DNA of 64,000 nt, from assembly GCF_947179515.1 (NCBI RefSeq), contig NC_067478.1, forward strand, positions 3,161,224-3,225,223. Direction: 5' to 3'. This DNA comes from Apodemus sylvaticus (taxonomy: Eukaryota > Chordata > Mammalia > Rodentia > Muridae). The position numbers and the translations under genes are program-made. Positions within the stretch are counted from its first letter, which is position 1. The number at the start of each line of letters is the position of its first letter. Positions 10,230 through 22,324 of this stretch are shown here, in pieces. Under the pieces are notes generated by a model that made no database searches, had not been told where the DNA came from, and saw nothing but the letters and a program-made list of their open reading frames with translations.

Positions 10230-12486
10230 AAGAAAACCATGTCAGAGGGATGAAAGGTAAATACCAGAGCTCGAGCAATGAGGTCTGCTAGGGAAATAGC
10301 GCCCATCTAAAGACACCATCTGGGGGACAGCTATCACTTATCAGTGGCTGTGGCCATTTAAGCTTAATTTTGAAGATTTTCGTTTTGCAGTTACACTCTA
10401 AGTGTCTAACAGCCACAGTTAGCTAAAGCTCCATCAAAAGACAGCCTAAGCACAGTTCCCAGTACCACAGACCATGGGTCTGAGCAGGAACTGAGACAAG
10501 TGTGACTGGAGGGTGGTTCAACAGTGTAAGATATTTATAGATCTCACTGTCAGGAACATTAGCTGAAAGCAAACAAGGGGTGAGGATCTCGAAGCCATAG
10601 TGCTTCCTCAGTCTGAAGGAGACCCAGGGTAAACAAAGCGGTGAGTGGTGCGTGCAGTTGATGTACAAAAAAGCATCAGCTACAAGGCCTCAGAAGCCAG
10701 AAAGCCCCACACTAAGGTGGTAGAGCTTCAGCAAGAAAATGATGGATATACCAGAGAGAAAAGTGGATAAGCCTTGCAGAGAATTGGAACACGTTATGAA
10801 AGGAGAGAACAGTCACAGTTATAAGAGTGTGAGTTGGGAATGGGAACAGGCAGGATCAGTTTCCAACTCACTGCTTGAGAAGTCTATTAGCAATGCACTA
10901 TGGTGAAAAACCAAGAATTGACAGGAGAGAAATCAAGGCTAGGGTATATTTGCAAATCAGAGTATTTATTTAAAGCTGGATCCTGAGCAGGAACCAAATA
11001 GGGAGGCTCAAAGACTAGCCCTTCATTCACCTCAGCCACTCCAACACAGGCCAGGGATAAAGGAAAGAGCCAGAGCTGCCAGAGCTGAGGGTGTAGAGAG
11101 CTTGCCCAGGTATGGCAGACTCTTAAGCCAAGCTCTACGCAACTGTAGCAAGTGGGCAAGGGGACTAAAACATGAAACATGGTGGCCACGGATACCATTT
11201 TTGGGGGGGGGGGGTTAAAATCATTTGTGCTATAAGTCACAGCATGCCTGTATGCAGATAGCAGGGCCAGGCAGGTCTCGGAGAAGTCCAGAGAGCAGGA
11301 GGGGGAAGGAAGAGCAATGGCGCTCTTGTTCTGGCCACATCCACGATTATCAGTCCAAGGGAGTTCTTCCAATTCAATATTCTTAGCAATGACAAAGCAA
11401 GAACAAAGGTGAGTGGGGATGGAGGAAGTGGTGTGGGTCAGAGGGGAAACGTGAAGTAAAGCACCACGAGGAAGGTAAAGGAGCAGAGGCAGTGGAGCAG
11501 GGAAGCCTGCGATAGATGCCTTGCGGCCCCACAAGCTGAGTATTCACTAGAGGACTGCGAGGCTGGGTGCCTGGAAAGAGATGAGGAGGGCAAAGTTCTG
11601 ATATGTGACAATGGGACTGTGGGGATGAACTGAGGGAGAAAACAGTACTACTAGAAGAGTCAAAGGAACTAAGATCAAATTCCAAATACAACACCATAAA
11701 CAAACTTTTTGTCAAAACATAAAAACTTTGTCATCACAAAGTTGCGCTGGGGATGGGGTAGCTGAACAGTAAAAACAATGCCATGAGTCGTTTACATTCT
11801 AGAGTCACCCAATGGAACCCACACTACTAGGAAACAATTCATAGGCCAGACCACATGAGCTGACATAATTTTAAATGTGTATTACAAGGAATTATGTCTG
11901 GCCTAAAGGAGACCAAGACAGTGAAACAAAACAGGTGCTGACAAAGTGCCCCAGGCAGAAACCTGAAATAAAGACCATCAGCAGGAGATGTATAATTTGA
12001 AGGCATCAATATCAAAGTTTGGAGTCTGACACAATGATTGATCCAAAGTTACAAGAACCTTGGGTCCTGTGGCCAAAAGTATGTAAGAAGAGGGCACACC
12101 TCAACGAAAAGCCACAAGGAACTCTATAAACATCTTGGCTCGCTTGCTGGTGATCAGATCCAGCCAGGAGTTGCAAAAGGATCCCTGCCCAGGCAGAGCA
12201 ACAGAGTGGCAAGGCGTGAGACAGACAGCTGTCTAGAAAACAATATGCCCCGTACTGTCAAAATGGACTCTTGATGCAATGGATCAGGTCATGGGTTCCA
12301 GCTGTACCTCTAGTAGAGGAGAAAAAGGCAGGTAACCAGTCTTCATAGAACTTTTCAGAGAAATTTCATTGAGAAATATGAACTGTGACAGAATGGCAAT
12401 TAAGGAAAACCAAAGCCCTTCAGCACACAGCAGACATTCTCCAACCACCCCCTCAGAAGACCAATTTTCTTCTGGTAAGTGATTAC
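10230..12486. other. unique intron-like sequence
   Basis: No transposon is recognised apart from a 12-G run (11,203-11,214). A 215-codon minus-strand frame (11,534 to 10,887) crosses that G run. It has no recognisable domain and I regard it as accidental. Confidence 0.4.
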
Positions 12487-12585
12487 CTCCCCGGTGGTAG
12501 GCAGGATGCCTCCAGCATTAACACCACTCTGCCCTCCAGACCATTTGCAACTCTTCCTGCATTCCTAGATTCTAACTGCAATTTC
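12487..12585 (-). other. candidate internal exon, minus strand
   Basis: The minus strand has acceptor ATCCTGTTCTTGTCTAG and donor GGGGAG|GTAATC enclosing 99 bases, with one frame open throughout (starting KLQLESRNAG, entered after one base). I do not recognise the peptide. The direction agrees with the CpG-island promoter. Confidence 0.25.
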
Positions 12586-13550
12586 CTAGACAAGAACAGG
12601 ATCAGACAATGTCCAGAACTTTAGGACCCAGGAAATGAAACAGCACAACTAAAGGTAGGTAATAAAGGCCTCTAGCAGATAGTTATCAGATATGGAGTCA
12701 CAAATTGGATGAGTAAAAACCTAAAATACACTCCTGCCACAGCGGACCTCCTTTTTCCTCCCAGGCCTGAGAAATTCTCAAGTCCCGTCTCTGTCTACCC
12801 TACCCAGCCATTAGCTGCTGGCATTTTAATTTACCAATCAGAACTGGGGGCAGGGTCCCTCAGTGTCTTCCATGCAGACACAGTAAGCAGTTTTGGGAAC
12901 CAAAATTAATGTTTTAATACAAGCAGCATTAGGTCAAACCCACTACAGTCAACAGTGTTAAAAACCATTCAAGAAACCCTGTGATATGCACTTGTTTACA
13001 ACAGTACATCCAAACATGAGGAAACTCATTCCCGACCCTTGTCGCTCTAGTTCCGGAAGGGCACAGCTCTTCACCTGCTTAATCTGTATTAAGGAAATGT
13101 TGGAGGTAGTTTGCAGCCATCACTCTGTAACCAATTCTTACTCCAACCTGAATATGAGATCTTCAAACTGCACGCCAAAGCGAACTCTATTCCTTACATC
13201 TTATGTGACTGATGCCCATAAGCATATATCCCCTTATGGGTCCACAGCACCCACCCTTTCAGCTACTGGAAAGGCTGATGCGACACATCTTACGGTGGCC
13301 CCGACTCCAGCTTTTGTACTCTTCCTTCTTCCCCTTCTGACCAGCCAGCAGCAATCAAATCCAGTGACCCCCAGATAAGGTCTCTATGATAGGACACGGA
13401 GTAAAGGTTATACATCACAGCCTCTTTAAAACTGTGAATGTATTATAGATCTACTTTTAAAAAGAATATCAAAGCAAAAATTGAGTTAAATCCCAAATAA
13501 AACAAGAAAAAACGGGAAGTGCTTGAGGCAGCTTCCAACAGAATTCAGAT
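12586..13550. other. unique intron-like sequence
   Basis: No repeat is recognised. The 130-codon plus-strand frame at 12,986-13,378 has no domain or context and is not called. Confidence 0.35.
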
Positions 13551-13759
13551 CAGTGGTTCTCAACCTGGGGGATGTGACCCCTTTGGTGTCGAATGTGACA
13601 TTTTCACAGGGACCACTCAAGACCATCTGAAAACAGATATTTACAATCCATACCAGTAGCAAAACCACAGTATGAAGTAGTGACAGAACTGTTTTATGAT
13701 TGGGACCAGCACAATATGAGGAGCTATGTTAAAAGCATTGGGAAGGTTGGGGACCACTG
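13551..13759 (+). mobile_element. non-autonomous hAT DNA element (URR1 type)
   Basis: Terminal inverted repeats CAGTGGTTCTCAACCT at 13,551 and the complementary AGGTTGGGGACCACTG at the right end enclose a body with the TATTTACA..CAGTAGCAAAA..TATGAAGTAG order seen in mouse URR1 copies. No transposase is present. The 8-bp duplication is decayed. Confidence 0.8.
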
Positions 13760-16412
13760 CTCTGGATGGTCCCAGCTTTCCCATGGTACTGCATGGCAGG
13801 AAATGGAAAAGCATACCTTTCTCAACCAATGCTGATAGACCACAACCAGGAAAACCTCTGCAACACTACAAGAGCCTAGTTAGGTGCAGTGCTACAGTTG
13901 CAGCAACGCAGGACCTTAACAGCAGCTGCAGGAGGACACAGGACTGATGGGTGAGTGCTCTAGGGCAGATGCAGACCCATTGTGCACATGGTCAGCCCAG
14001 CTACAGCGCTGTATTCAGACGTACTTTAGTCGTTTGTTTTGACATGGTCTCACTCTGTACTGCAGGTTGTGCTCCTGTCTCAGTCTTTTGCGGTGACTTC
14101 CAGGGTAAGCCACACCAGGCTTAGATGATGCTTTGAACACCAGCTTGCTGCACCGAGTTCAGCCAAACTGTGCCATATAAACAAAGACTACTTCCACACA
14201 AACTGACCAAGAACAATGCTCTGCTAAAATAAAACACCTGACTTCCACCTCAACACTGTTTTTAAGTTTGGGATTAACCTAAAACTATACTCAGCTTAGA
14301 GGCTTCTAGTGAAACTAAAACTAAAAAGCTGACAGACTGTGCACACAGCATCTGTGGGGCTTGAGTCTGGACACTTAAGACCACATGAAGGGCTGAACTC
14401 AAGCTACTTCTCCACCAAGACCAAGCACTAGGCATTTCCCTCTTGTTGAACCGGTTCTCCATCCAATTAGAGAGCTGCTGGTTACCCCAAAGTATGTAAT
14501 TCCATTACTGCAGCCTTAGGGTTTATCACGCCACGCTGGTCATGGCTGTGGTTTGAAGGCATCAGTTGCGTTTGACTGTCGGTTGCCGCCTTCCTTTGGA
14601 GGCACGGACTGTGTCTTCTGGTTCCATGAGAACCAGTACCCGGGTAGAGGGCATCCTCTAGGCCTTGGTCTGAAGTGCATGGACTCTTCAGCAATAGGGA
14701 CTTTCCACCTCTTGGGGGCAACTAAGGGTAACTAACAGCAATAGGTTATTAGCTATGTTCTGGAATCTACTGGACAGATCTGGCCAACAACTCAAAAAAG
14801 GGCTTTTTCTGCCAAGTAGTGGGTTTTTCCCCCCGCTTTGGTCTTCAGTATTTGAAGGGAACATTGTCAGTCCAGATTGAGAAAACTGCATGTTAACTAT
14901 GTATGTATATTTATATGTGTATTATAGATTTTTAGGTAAATAGTATAAGAGACATGCTAACGTGGGAGGAGGGCCAGACCATGAGGCCTCAAGTCTATAC
15001 ACAAGGAACTACAGGCAACTAAGAAATGCTGAGTCTTCCCTAGAGTAGAGTACAATTGGTTATCCAATACCAAATGGTCAGCTCTAAAAACATACAAAGC
15101 AAACAGGTTGAAGTTAGGTGTGCAGTTACAAGCACATAACAATTTACTAAAGAAGTCATGAATTTGACTGAGAGCAAGGGTATATGGGAGGGTTTGGAGG
15201 AAGGGAAGGGGAAGTGATACAATTATTTTAAAAAATAAGGGAAGTAATTTTTAAAAAGTCACATTAAAATGTGACAATGCTCCCTTTAAATCAAGAAATT
15301 TGTACTCATGTTTCCATGAGTTCTGAAGGCTAAACGGATCGGATCACCAACCATCTCTACACTATTTGATTTTTATCCTGTTTCTGAAAAGCAGAATCCA
15401 AAGACAATATTTAAACTCTCAAGAATCCTTCACAAACTGACCATTTCACTTCAAAAACTAATTCAGAATATGCTTCACTCTATTAACCTGACTGATTGAA
15501 ACGGCTTTTTCAGAGGAGTGGAAAGGAAGGTCTGTAAGGACGGAAGCTCTGAGTGCGCCGCAGACCACCCTTCCTGCCACCAGTATTGCTCTTGCCTCAC
15601 CAGAGGGAACTACACTTGTGCTTCAGTGACAGATCTTCATTGGGAACTTAAGAATCTCACCTCTACAGTCATCCTCTACTTCCTGAGGCACCTGGGCATT
15701 CGGTGTCTCACAGTGTATGCAGCCGTGCCTGCCCTAGACCACTGTTCTCTCCAAGGGGCAGCTGCCCTCCCATGCCAGTCTTTTAACTGGCTCCCCTTAC
15801 AGTCATCAGGATCTATTCTACACAAACTTGCAGAAAACGAGGGAAAGTGGCCTGTGTTCTGTCCACTGGAGGGCGCTCAACATAACTAGTCTCAACTGAA
15901 ACTGGGAAATGTGTCTTAAGAGAGACAAAACTAAGTTCAGTAGCTAAGTCTTAGCAGGTCTGCCTTCTTCCTTTAAAAAGTCTTTCTCCCCATGGACGAT
16001 TAGATGCTTTCCTCCAGAGTTCTTCTACCCCAGCAGGTAAATCAGGGTTCCTAGTCAAGGTAAGCTCCATCTTGCATTAAATACAAAGGAAGCTTTCTTA
16101 GGTAAATAGAGGAAATAAAAGTCTTTCTCCAGAGTGTAAAGTTCTATTCACTTTCAATTGACACAAATCACTTTTCATTTTGTAACACTTGTTAGCTGAC
16201 CTAGGAACCACAGTGGGCCTGGTGCTGCTCAACAGCAGCATCCCCGGGCTGCCAGCGTGCTGCAAGCTGCATCCTCTCAGGACAGAGGCTGCCTCCACCG
16301 GCCTCAAAACTGAAGCAGCTGCTCATCTATTTCATTCTCTGTAGCATAAAGAAGTCTTCAGTGAGATTGTTTTAAATAACAAAGGAGTTGAGAGGGGCCG
16401 CAACAAACAACG
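13760..16412. other. unique intron-like sequence
   Basis: Unique sequence, with a possible degraded SINE at about 14,040-14,125 (GACATGGTCTCACTCTGTAC). The 123-codon plus-strand frame at 15,518-15,889 is Cys-rich, has no recognised domain and no promoter or Kozak support, and is not called. Confidence 0.35.
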
Positions 16413-16490
16413 ACCAAAAAAAAAAAAAAAAAAAAACCAAAAAAACCGAAAAAACAAAACAAAAAACAAACAAAAAAAAAAAACAAAAAA
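16413..16490 (+). repeat. A-rich (CAAAA)n tract
   Basis: An A20-class run continues into irregular CAAAA units. No SINE body is recognised next to it. Confidence 0.9.
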
Positions 16491-16953
16491 TGAAGTTAGA
16501 CTGTTTTTACAAGTTTGTGAACACTGTTTATCAGGAGCTTGTCCCTTGGGTATGCTTCTGACCAAGGACACTAAAAATTTACCACTAGGTGATGGGCAGA
16601 GACCACGACCTCAGCACTGGTATTTCAGTTAACTCGATCTGCTTTCACTGTCCACTTCCTGCTTACAAGTATGACAACAACAGATCCGTAAACACACCAC
16701 TCCACCCCCACCCACAGTATGCACAGGCTCTTGTCCATGCTCTGCCCTGCATTTATTTGCAAAAGGACTCCACCAGTTTTTCTGAACACATTTCAAAATA
16801 CACTCCGACTGAGAAGTGGCCTATCCTCCACCTTGGCGGTGGCATTTGACACTAGTGCTAAGGCTTCACTCACAATTTCTATTCCATGGTCACTATAGCA
16901 GGAGATACTTCCCTTCAGGCTGGAGACATATGATATCCAATACAGTCTCTAAA

Positions 16954-17109
16954 CGAGTGTTCTCAATCTAGGATTATGAACATTATGGTTCATAGCAGTA
17001 GCAAAGTTAGTTATGAAGTGACATGAAAATAATTTTATGGTTGGGGTCACCATAACAGTTGAGAAACTGTTTTGATGGGTTGCAGCATCAGGAAGGCTGA
17101 GATCCGCTG
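16954..17109 (+). mobile_element. non-autonomous hAT DNA element (URR1 type), decayed
   Basis: The left end (AGTGTTCTCAATCT), the CAGTAGCAAAGTTAG..TATGAAGTGAC..TTTTATGGTTGGGG body and the right end (GGAAGGCTGAGATCCGCTG) parallel the 13,551 copy. The ends are worn, and an imperfect 8-bp duplication (CTCTAAAC/CTCTAGAG) is possible. Confidence 0.75.
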
Positions 17110-17849
17110 CTCTAGAGAAATGATCAGATGACAGTTGAACTCTTTCTTCATGCCTGCATTCGATTAAATGCTTCTCTGAGGCTGGTCTTCTTGCAGACTG
17201 TGAGGCCCAGGACTCTGCCCCAGGCATGCTAAGCTTTCCAGATAGCCTGCTTCCTCCAGGACTTCAGCCTGGGAGGGTTTGTTGTAGAGAAAGATCTGCA
17301 AGTTTCCAACTTCCCTGCCACCACTAAAGGCCTTGTCCAGACTCGGCCTTCAGGACAAAGGTTAGGCCACAGAATGACTATCCCTACCACCACCATCAAT
17401 GTTGTCTGCTGTGAAAGGGCGTTCTCAAACAAACCTTGGAGGCACTTCATTTTAATTTCGGGGATTTCTGAATGTTTAAGGTGAAAATGAACTACATGTA
17501 ACAGCGGCCTTAACTCAAATAAAGTTTGAGCCCGACATACAAAACCGAAATTCAAAAGCCACTAGCTTAAGCAACATTAAATTAGAACCAAGAGAGCAAA
17601 CTCTTTGCCGGGACGAGGAGAGTCTGCACCCAGACGTCTGCAAGCCTCAAGTAAATAGCGAAATGGCTTCCTGAATCCCAGACAAAACGCTTCACAACTT
17701 GGCCATGTGAAAAACATGAGGCAGACTTTATCAAAGGCAAAGCTGCCGTCTCTTCAGCTTGCTGTCTGGTCTAAGCCACCATTATTCATGGCACAAAGCT
17801 CTCGTTTCACTAAAACCACTCCTCGATTTCCTCTCGCCGACCTCCGCAT
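17110..17849. other. unique sequence next to the CpG island
   Basis: No repeat is recognised, and CpG content rises toward the right. If transcription starts near 18,873 on the minus strand, this is early intron or leader. Confidence 0.4.
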
Positions 17850-18726
17850 ACCAGCAGCCCAGCAGCTCTCCATTCAGAGCTCAGGCCCGGGGAGGGGGGG
17901 CGCGGGGGCGCGGGGGAGGGGAGCCCGCAGATGTCTGGAGACCCGAGCCCGAGACAAAGCTGCCCCGCAGCCAGCGGGCTCACCAAATCGGGCCTGGGGT
18001 ACCGAACTTGCGAGCGTCGGTTCCAAGTCCGGTCCCCCAAACAACACTCAGAACAAGTCGCCAGGCTCCCACGCCCTGGCGGTCCGCGCTCCGGCCACTC
18101 CATCTCGCCCTGAAAGCAAACGCGCCGGGGTGAAAACACTTGAAGCGGACCCCACACTTACTGGCTAAGGACAAGCACCCCTCCCCCAAGCCCAGGTTTC
18201 GGATCCCGCGCACCCCCCCCCAAACCAGGAGTGGCCGGTGACTCGTCTACGGTCCCAAATTCCCGCCAGGACCTCAGCCCCGCAGCCACCAACCCCACGC
18301 GAGTCCACCCCCCGAGAACACGCTCCTGACGCATCCCCTCCCGCTGCATCCAAGTTTGGCGACTCCACGGTTTAAAGTTGTTTGGATTCAAACTCACAGT
18401 CAGGTCGTTGCAAGGGGGGGAAAATGTATCTGTGCGTGTTCCACGAGGAACAGAGGGGACCCGCGCCAGGTCCCAGGTCCCACGTCCCCCGGCTCCGCAG
18501 ACCCTGGTGGTGGGGTCCCCGCCCACCCCGCCCCCCGTGGCGGCCCCAGCCGGGACGCGAACCGCGGTCCCCAACCCCCACGGCGGCTAGCCGTCCATCC
18601 GGGCTCCCGGCGCGCGCCCGCCCGGCCCCGGCCCCAGCCCGCGCGTCCCCGCGGCCTCCCGCCGCCACCCGGCCCGCGAAGTTTCCCGCTGGCGCGGTGC
18701 GAGCCGGCCCGCCGCGGCGCCGCACC

Positions 18727-18875
18727 TCAGGGCCGCGCGCTGCTCCCTCGCGGCCGCCCGCTCGGCCTCGGCCTCCTGCACTGACGGCTCGGCGCCCACC
18801 GTGCTCCGTCTCCGCCTCCCCAGGCCGCGGGCTGCACTGGACACGAGCTGACGCGGCCGCCACCGAGCGAGAGCT
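18727..18875 (-). other. candidate first exon (untranslated) of a minus-strand gene
   Basis: Transcription starting about 28 bases after the TATA box (near 18,873) would read a GC-rich leader with no ATG, up to a donor-like CCCTGAG|GTGCGG at about 18,727. Alternative donors are ACT|GTGAGT near 18,397 and CCA|GTAAGT near 18,170, so the exon could be up to 700 bases long. The leader lacks any start codon, consistent with an untranslated first exon spliced to coding exons further left or beyond the window. Confidence 0.4.
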
Positions 18876-18876
18876 T

Positions 18877-18885
18877 AAGATGGCG
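18877..18885 (+). promoter_or_regulatory. YY1-type motif AAGATGGCG
   Basis: AAGATGGCG matches the YY1 core and lies within a few bases of the predicted minus-strand start, the usual position of functional YY1 sites in CpG promoters. The ATG inside it is on the plus strand and is not a start codon for the predicted transcript. Confidence 0.6.
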
Positions 18886-18900
18886 CCGCACAAGGAGCGA

Positions 18901-18906
18901 TTTATA
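18901..18906 (-). promoter_or_regulatory. TATA box, minus strand
   Basis: The minus strand reads CCTTATAAATCG. A TATA box inside a CpG island is uncommon and fixes the direction of transcription (leftward) with a start near 18,870-18,878. Confidence 0.65.
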
Positions 18907-18967
18907 AGGGCATCGTACCATGTATCCTGCCGCCGCCGCTCCGCGCGGAGCGTTCTGCCGCGCGAGG

Positions 18968-19066
18968 ACGAGGGGCGGGGCGCGGGCGGGCCACGGAAAG
19001 TAGTCCCCACCGGCCTGAGTCGCTCTGCGCGTGCGCCGCCGGGAGGGGCGGGGCCGGGGCGTGGCG
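18968..19066. promoter_or_regulatory. GC boxes (Sp/KLF type)
   Basis: GGGGCGGGGC (about 18,971) and GGAGGGGCGGGGCCGGGGCG (about 19,043) are classic Sp1-type sites, placed 70-190 bases upstream of the predicted minus-strand start. Confidence 0.6.
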
Positions 19067-19081
19067 TCCAGACTCTGCTCC

Positions 19082-19086
19082 ATTGG
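19082..19086 (-). promoter_or_regulatory. CCAAT box, minus strand
   Basis: The minus strand reads TTTCCAATGGAG, a good NF-Y site, about 210 bases upstream of the predicted start and just beyond the GC boxes. Confidence 0.5.
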
Positions 19087-19139
19087 AAACTAAAGGAATT
19101 GAGTGAGGGCCGCTGCTGCGGGCCGGGTGGAGCGCGGCC

Positions 19140-19166
19140 ATGGAGAGCGCAGGTTCGAGGCTGTAG
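19140..19166 (+). other. 8-codon frame with strong Kozak context
   Basis: GCGGCCATGG is an excellent start context at the edge of the CpG island, but the frame closes after eight codons (MESAGSRL). It could be an upstream open reading frame, or the first codons of a plus-strand transcript if a splice occurs at GCGCAG|GTTCGA, which is a poor donor. No support beyond context. Confidence 0.2.
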
Positions 19167-21498
19167 TCACCTGTGCTCCGGCCGCCACACCCCTGAACCA
19201 CCATTGGACCCTACCACACTTCACTGCTCGCAGGAGTGTCCCGCTTCCTTTCCTGCTGTGCCTCTGGAATCCGGACAGGGAACCTGGGGCCCAACCACCT
19301 TTCCTCCCCACCCTAGGAGGTCGTGAACTCCCCCCCCTCCCCAGAAGTGTCTGTGGACATCTTAACTACAACAAGTGATTCAGCTCCACCGCTGTGTTCA
19401 CCAGCGTGATTCCTAGAAACCCCATCTTACCCGGACCCACTGGGTCAGTGTCCACAGAACCAGGCGTGGGGACATTTTCCAGGGACTGCAATTTTTACTG
19501 TATTGTTTGAGAAACCCGAGTGTGATGCTGAGAGGACCTGTGGGTAACCTCTTAAATTTTTCAAAACTAATTTTGTATCCTTCGAGAGCATTTTTTTTCC
19601 CTGACAATAGGCTGAAGTTGGGTCTTCTCTTGGAAATGGCTCCATTGTTGTCCTCCAAGATTGGCGCTTGTCAAAACTGGAGCAGTTGGGGTGAATTGGA
19701 AGAGTCCAGTCTATTACTGTGAGCTCCCTGTCTCTTCCCAAACAATGGCAACAGCGAAAGTTGCCCTACTGCCTTCTTTCATCTGGGCGCTGTAATTAAC
19801 ACAAGTAAACAATAGGCCCTTATGCACAGGTACTGACAGGAATCCTGCCCGGCCACTGAGGCAAGGCCAGTGCTGTAGGGCCGGCTTGTTTTTTAAATGA
19901 ATCAGTTTTCTAACTTAAAGACGTGACTCTGTGAACCAGCACAGTCCACCATTAAGGAGCTGCTCAGTGAGAACCTTTGTCTAGACCTTTCCCCTCTGCA
20001 GCTCTGCTAGGATTTCCAGAGAATAAACTCTGCTGCTGGCTGGGGCAGACTTGGCCTGCCATGACTCAGAGCAATGGGGCAGGAAAAAGTATTTTACCAA
20101 AGCCCTACTGATGGTGGTCGCAGCTACCAACCCCTAATTTTAATTGTCATATGCAGAGTTAAAGAATATTTGGTCGACTCGTTTAAGATCCTGCTTTTAA
20201 AATTAGATAGCTGACTTCACCTCTATTGGGGTTTCCTTTCTTTCTTTTGACACTTGCTTTTTCTGTGTCCCAATTTTGCTTTTTTTTTTTTTTTTAGTAA
20301 ACCCTTTAAGAAATGTCTGCACCACTGACAAAATAGACACCCTTATATTTATATTTCTCTAGCCAGACGCCAAAATAAAGCATATAATTCTGGCACTTTA
20401 ATCCCTGCTTAGAATTAAATGTCTCTCCCTATTGATAATTCACAGAGAATATGTTTCAGAGAAAAGATGGATTTTACCACCACGCAGGCAGTCCTCTTCC
20501 TCTCGAGTGTAACTCAGCAGGTGACATAACCAGCTTTGAAACCTGTACGCTGAATTTTACATTTTCTCCAGATTTCTGTTCACTTCTCTCATGAAACAAA
20601 ACTGTTCTGTAATTTTGTCACAAAATAACAGGTGACAATTTCTGCGAAATTAAGACAAATACTGTGATTACACCAGAAAGAAACATACGTCATCAAAATA
20701 TCTGATGAATCAAGAAACCTGCTGGTTCTATGAGCTAATTTGAAAATAACATAAGTAGCTAAGGAGCAGGTGGTTTTACAAAATTAGTTGCTAAAACAAT
20801 TGACCCTAGGTAACACACTTTACATAAATGGCAATTGGTTTCTCTCTTGTACCCTTTCTACCAAAATCAGCCCAGTGGGTGTGACAGAAAATAATTCATT
20901 TTGAGAAATTAGGGGTGTACTGCTCAGGCCACCCGCAGATCAAGCTTTGGCTACACTGAACATGAGCCTAGAATATACTCACTAAAACACACACACACAC
21001 ACACACTCACTCAGCTTGTGTTTGCACTTTGTGCAGAAGTAAGTATTAATAAGCCAGTATTAACAAATCCATTAGTCAAACATTTACTGCATACCTAAAA
21101 CAAGGAGCCTCCTTTTCGGACAGCCGATGACTGCGTCTTTTGATGAACACCTTCATTTAAACTAAAACTGTAATTGTCAGTCAAGTCCATTTGACAATAG
21201 GCACAAAAGATGGGAAAACAAACTGAAATTAGGGTGTGGTCCGCTTTGGATTCCATCCCAATCCCCCTGGGAAGGAAGATTCCTTTCCCAGCCGAACCAT
21301 GCACTCAGAAACAACCAATACTGACTCTCTAAGACCTGTTAAAAATAATTTCTTTATGATAACGTAGAAGCACCAGGCAAAAAAACATCACAATCGGCTC
21401 TCCATTCTACGTCCATCAAGTGGGCTTTTTGTGGATCCAGACTTGCGATTTGTAAAACGCCCGTGTCAGGGGTATGTCATCTTTTTGTTGATTTCCAG
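19167..21498. other. transposon-poor unique sequence
   Basis: 2.3 kb with only a T run (about 20,280-20,296) and a short (AC)n (20,987-21,006). The lack of SINEs beside a promoter suggests constrained non-coding DNA, though this cannot be shown without alignment. Frames here are short and unremarkable. Confidence 0.4.
20987..21006. repeat. (AC)n microsatellite
   Basis: About ten AC units. Confidence 0.9.
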
Positions 21499-21662
21499 TT
21501 GAACAGGCTAAGCAGTTGTAAATACCTCTTGTCAGACTACGTGTGGCTTATTCTCCGGCACGGAGGCCGTCTAGTAACCCACTGGGCAGATTCCGCACAG
21601 AGCCACTGTGGAAAGCTTTCGCAGCCCAGATACGGCTCCAGAGCGAAGGAGGGACCATGAAG
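21499..21662 (+). other. candidate exon, plus strand
   Basis: A very strong acceptor (ATCTTTTTGTTGATTTCCAG, AG at 21,497-21,498) opens a 164-base segment ending at ATGAAG|GTAGCG. It has more CpG than its surroundings, and one frame stays open almost to the end (LNRLSSCKYL..., stop TGA at 21,658). The donor is acceptable but not strong. It lies 2.4 kb to the right of the CpG island, so it could be exon 2 of a divergent plus-strand transcript. Unrecognised peptide; may be non-coding. Confidence 0.33.
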
Positions 21663-21957
21663 GTAGCGGGAGGTGATGGGCACGGAGGTGGCAGTGGCCT
21701 GGTCCTTTAGTTACGCTGGCACCGTCCTTCACACTTGAAGTTGCATGTTCTCCAGGCCTTCCTCGGATTACGTTCTAAAGACATGTTCTAACGGCTACCG
21801 TACAAAGCGGGATGAGGGAGCCATGGAGATTCCTCGTGGCAGGCAAAGGGCACAGAGGTATATATGTTTCTTAAATTTTTTCAGAACAGATACCAATGTG
21901 GTGCTAGGAAAGCATGCTTTGACACACCTACTCCCCTATGCCTATATGCGTGCAAAA

Positions 21958-21958
<1 letters not shown>

Positions 21959-21991
<33 letters not shown>
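21959..21991. repeat. (CA)n microsatellite
   Basis: About 16 CA units. Confidence 0.95.
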
Positions 21992-21993
<2 letters not shown>

Positions 21994-22324
21994 CCCCTCT
22001 ATTAAAAATTTCAAAATGGTTGCAGGTATTTTATTCACAAGAAGGTTCAAGGCGTTTCCCATCGCAAGAAGGATTAACTTACCGGAGGATTCTGGGACTG
22101 CAGATGAGCACTGCGGCAAAAATCCTAAATTCGTCGAAAAAAAAAAATCATTTCTGGACTCCAGCTGCTAAAAATAATAGAATTATAGCAAATCATGAGG
22201 GAGATGAAAACAAGCCATTTTCACATCCCAAAGAGTTTGGGGTTGGGTGGGGGGGGGGTGCGAGCCTTTCTTTTAAAAGATGTCTTTAAACAATGCAAAT
22301 GTTAAAGTAGCTTTTCTTTTCCAG

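Larger units (their letters stand above)
17850..19160. promoter_or_regulatory. CpG island promoter region
   Basis: About 1.3 kb is strikingly GC- and CpG-rich, in sharp contrast to the AT-rich flanks. It contains NotI-like and Sp1-like clusters (18,540-18,870 and 18,970-19,070), a TATA box, a YY1-type motif and a CCAAT box. Long frames on both strands, including a 314-codon plus-strand and a 212-codon minus-strand frame, are Pro/Arg/Ala-rich by-products of GC content. This is the only CpG island in the window and almost certainly a transcription start region; the gene it serves is not identified. Confidence 0.93.

Noticed and set aside
10887..11534. 215-codon minus-strand frame
   Set aside because: It crosses a 12-G run, has no recognised domain, and no splice or start context supports it.
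15640..15780. Minus-strand donor GAG|GTGAGA near 15,668
   Set aside because: No acceptor with a pyrimidine tract lies within a reasonable distance upstream.
15518..15889. 123-codon plus-strand frame
   Set aside because: No known domain, no promoter and no splice partners; Cys-rich composition fits chance.
18372..19326. Long frames on both strands (314 codons plus, 212 codons minus) across the CpG island
   Set aside because: Pro/Arg/Ala/Gly-rich content follows from GC richness. The frames cross the predicted promoter and match no domain.
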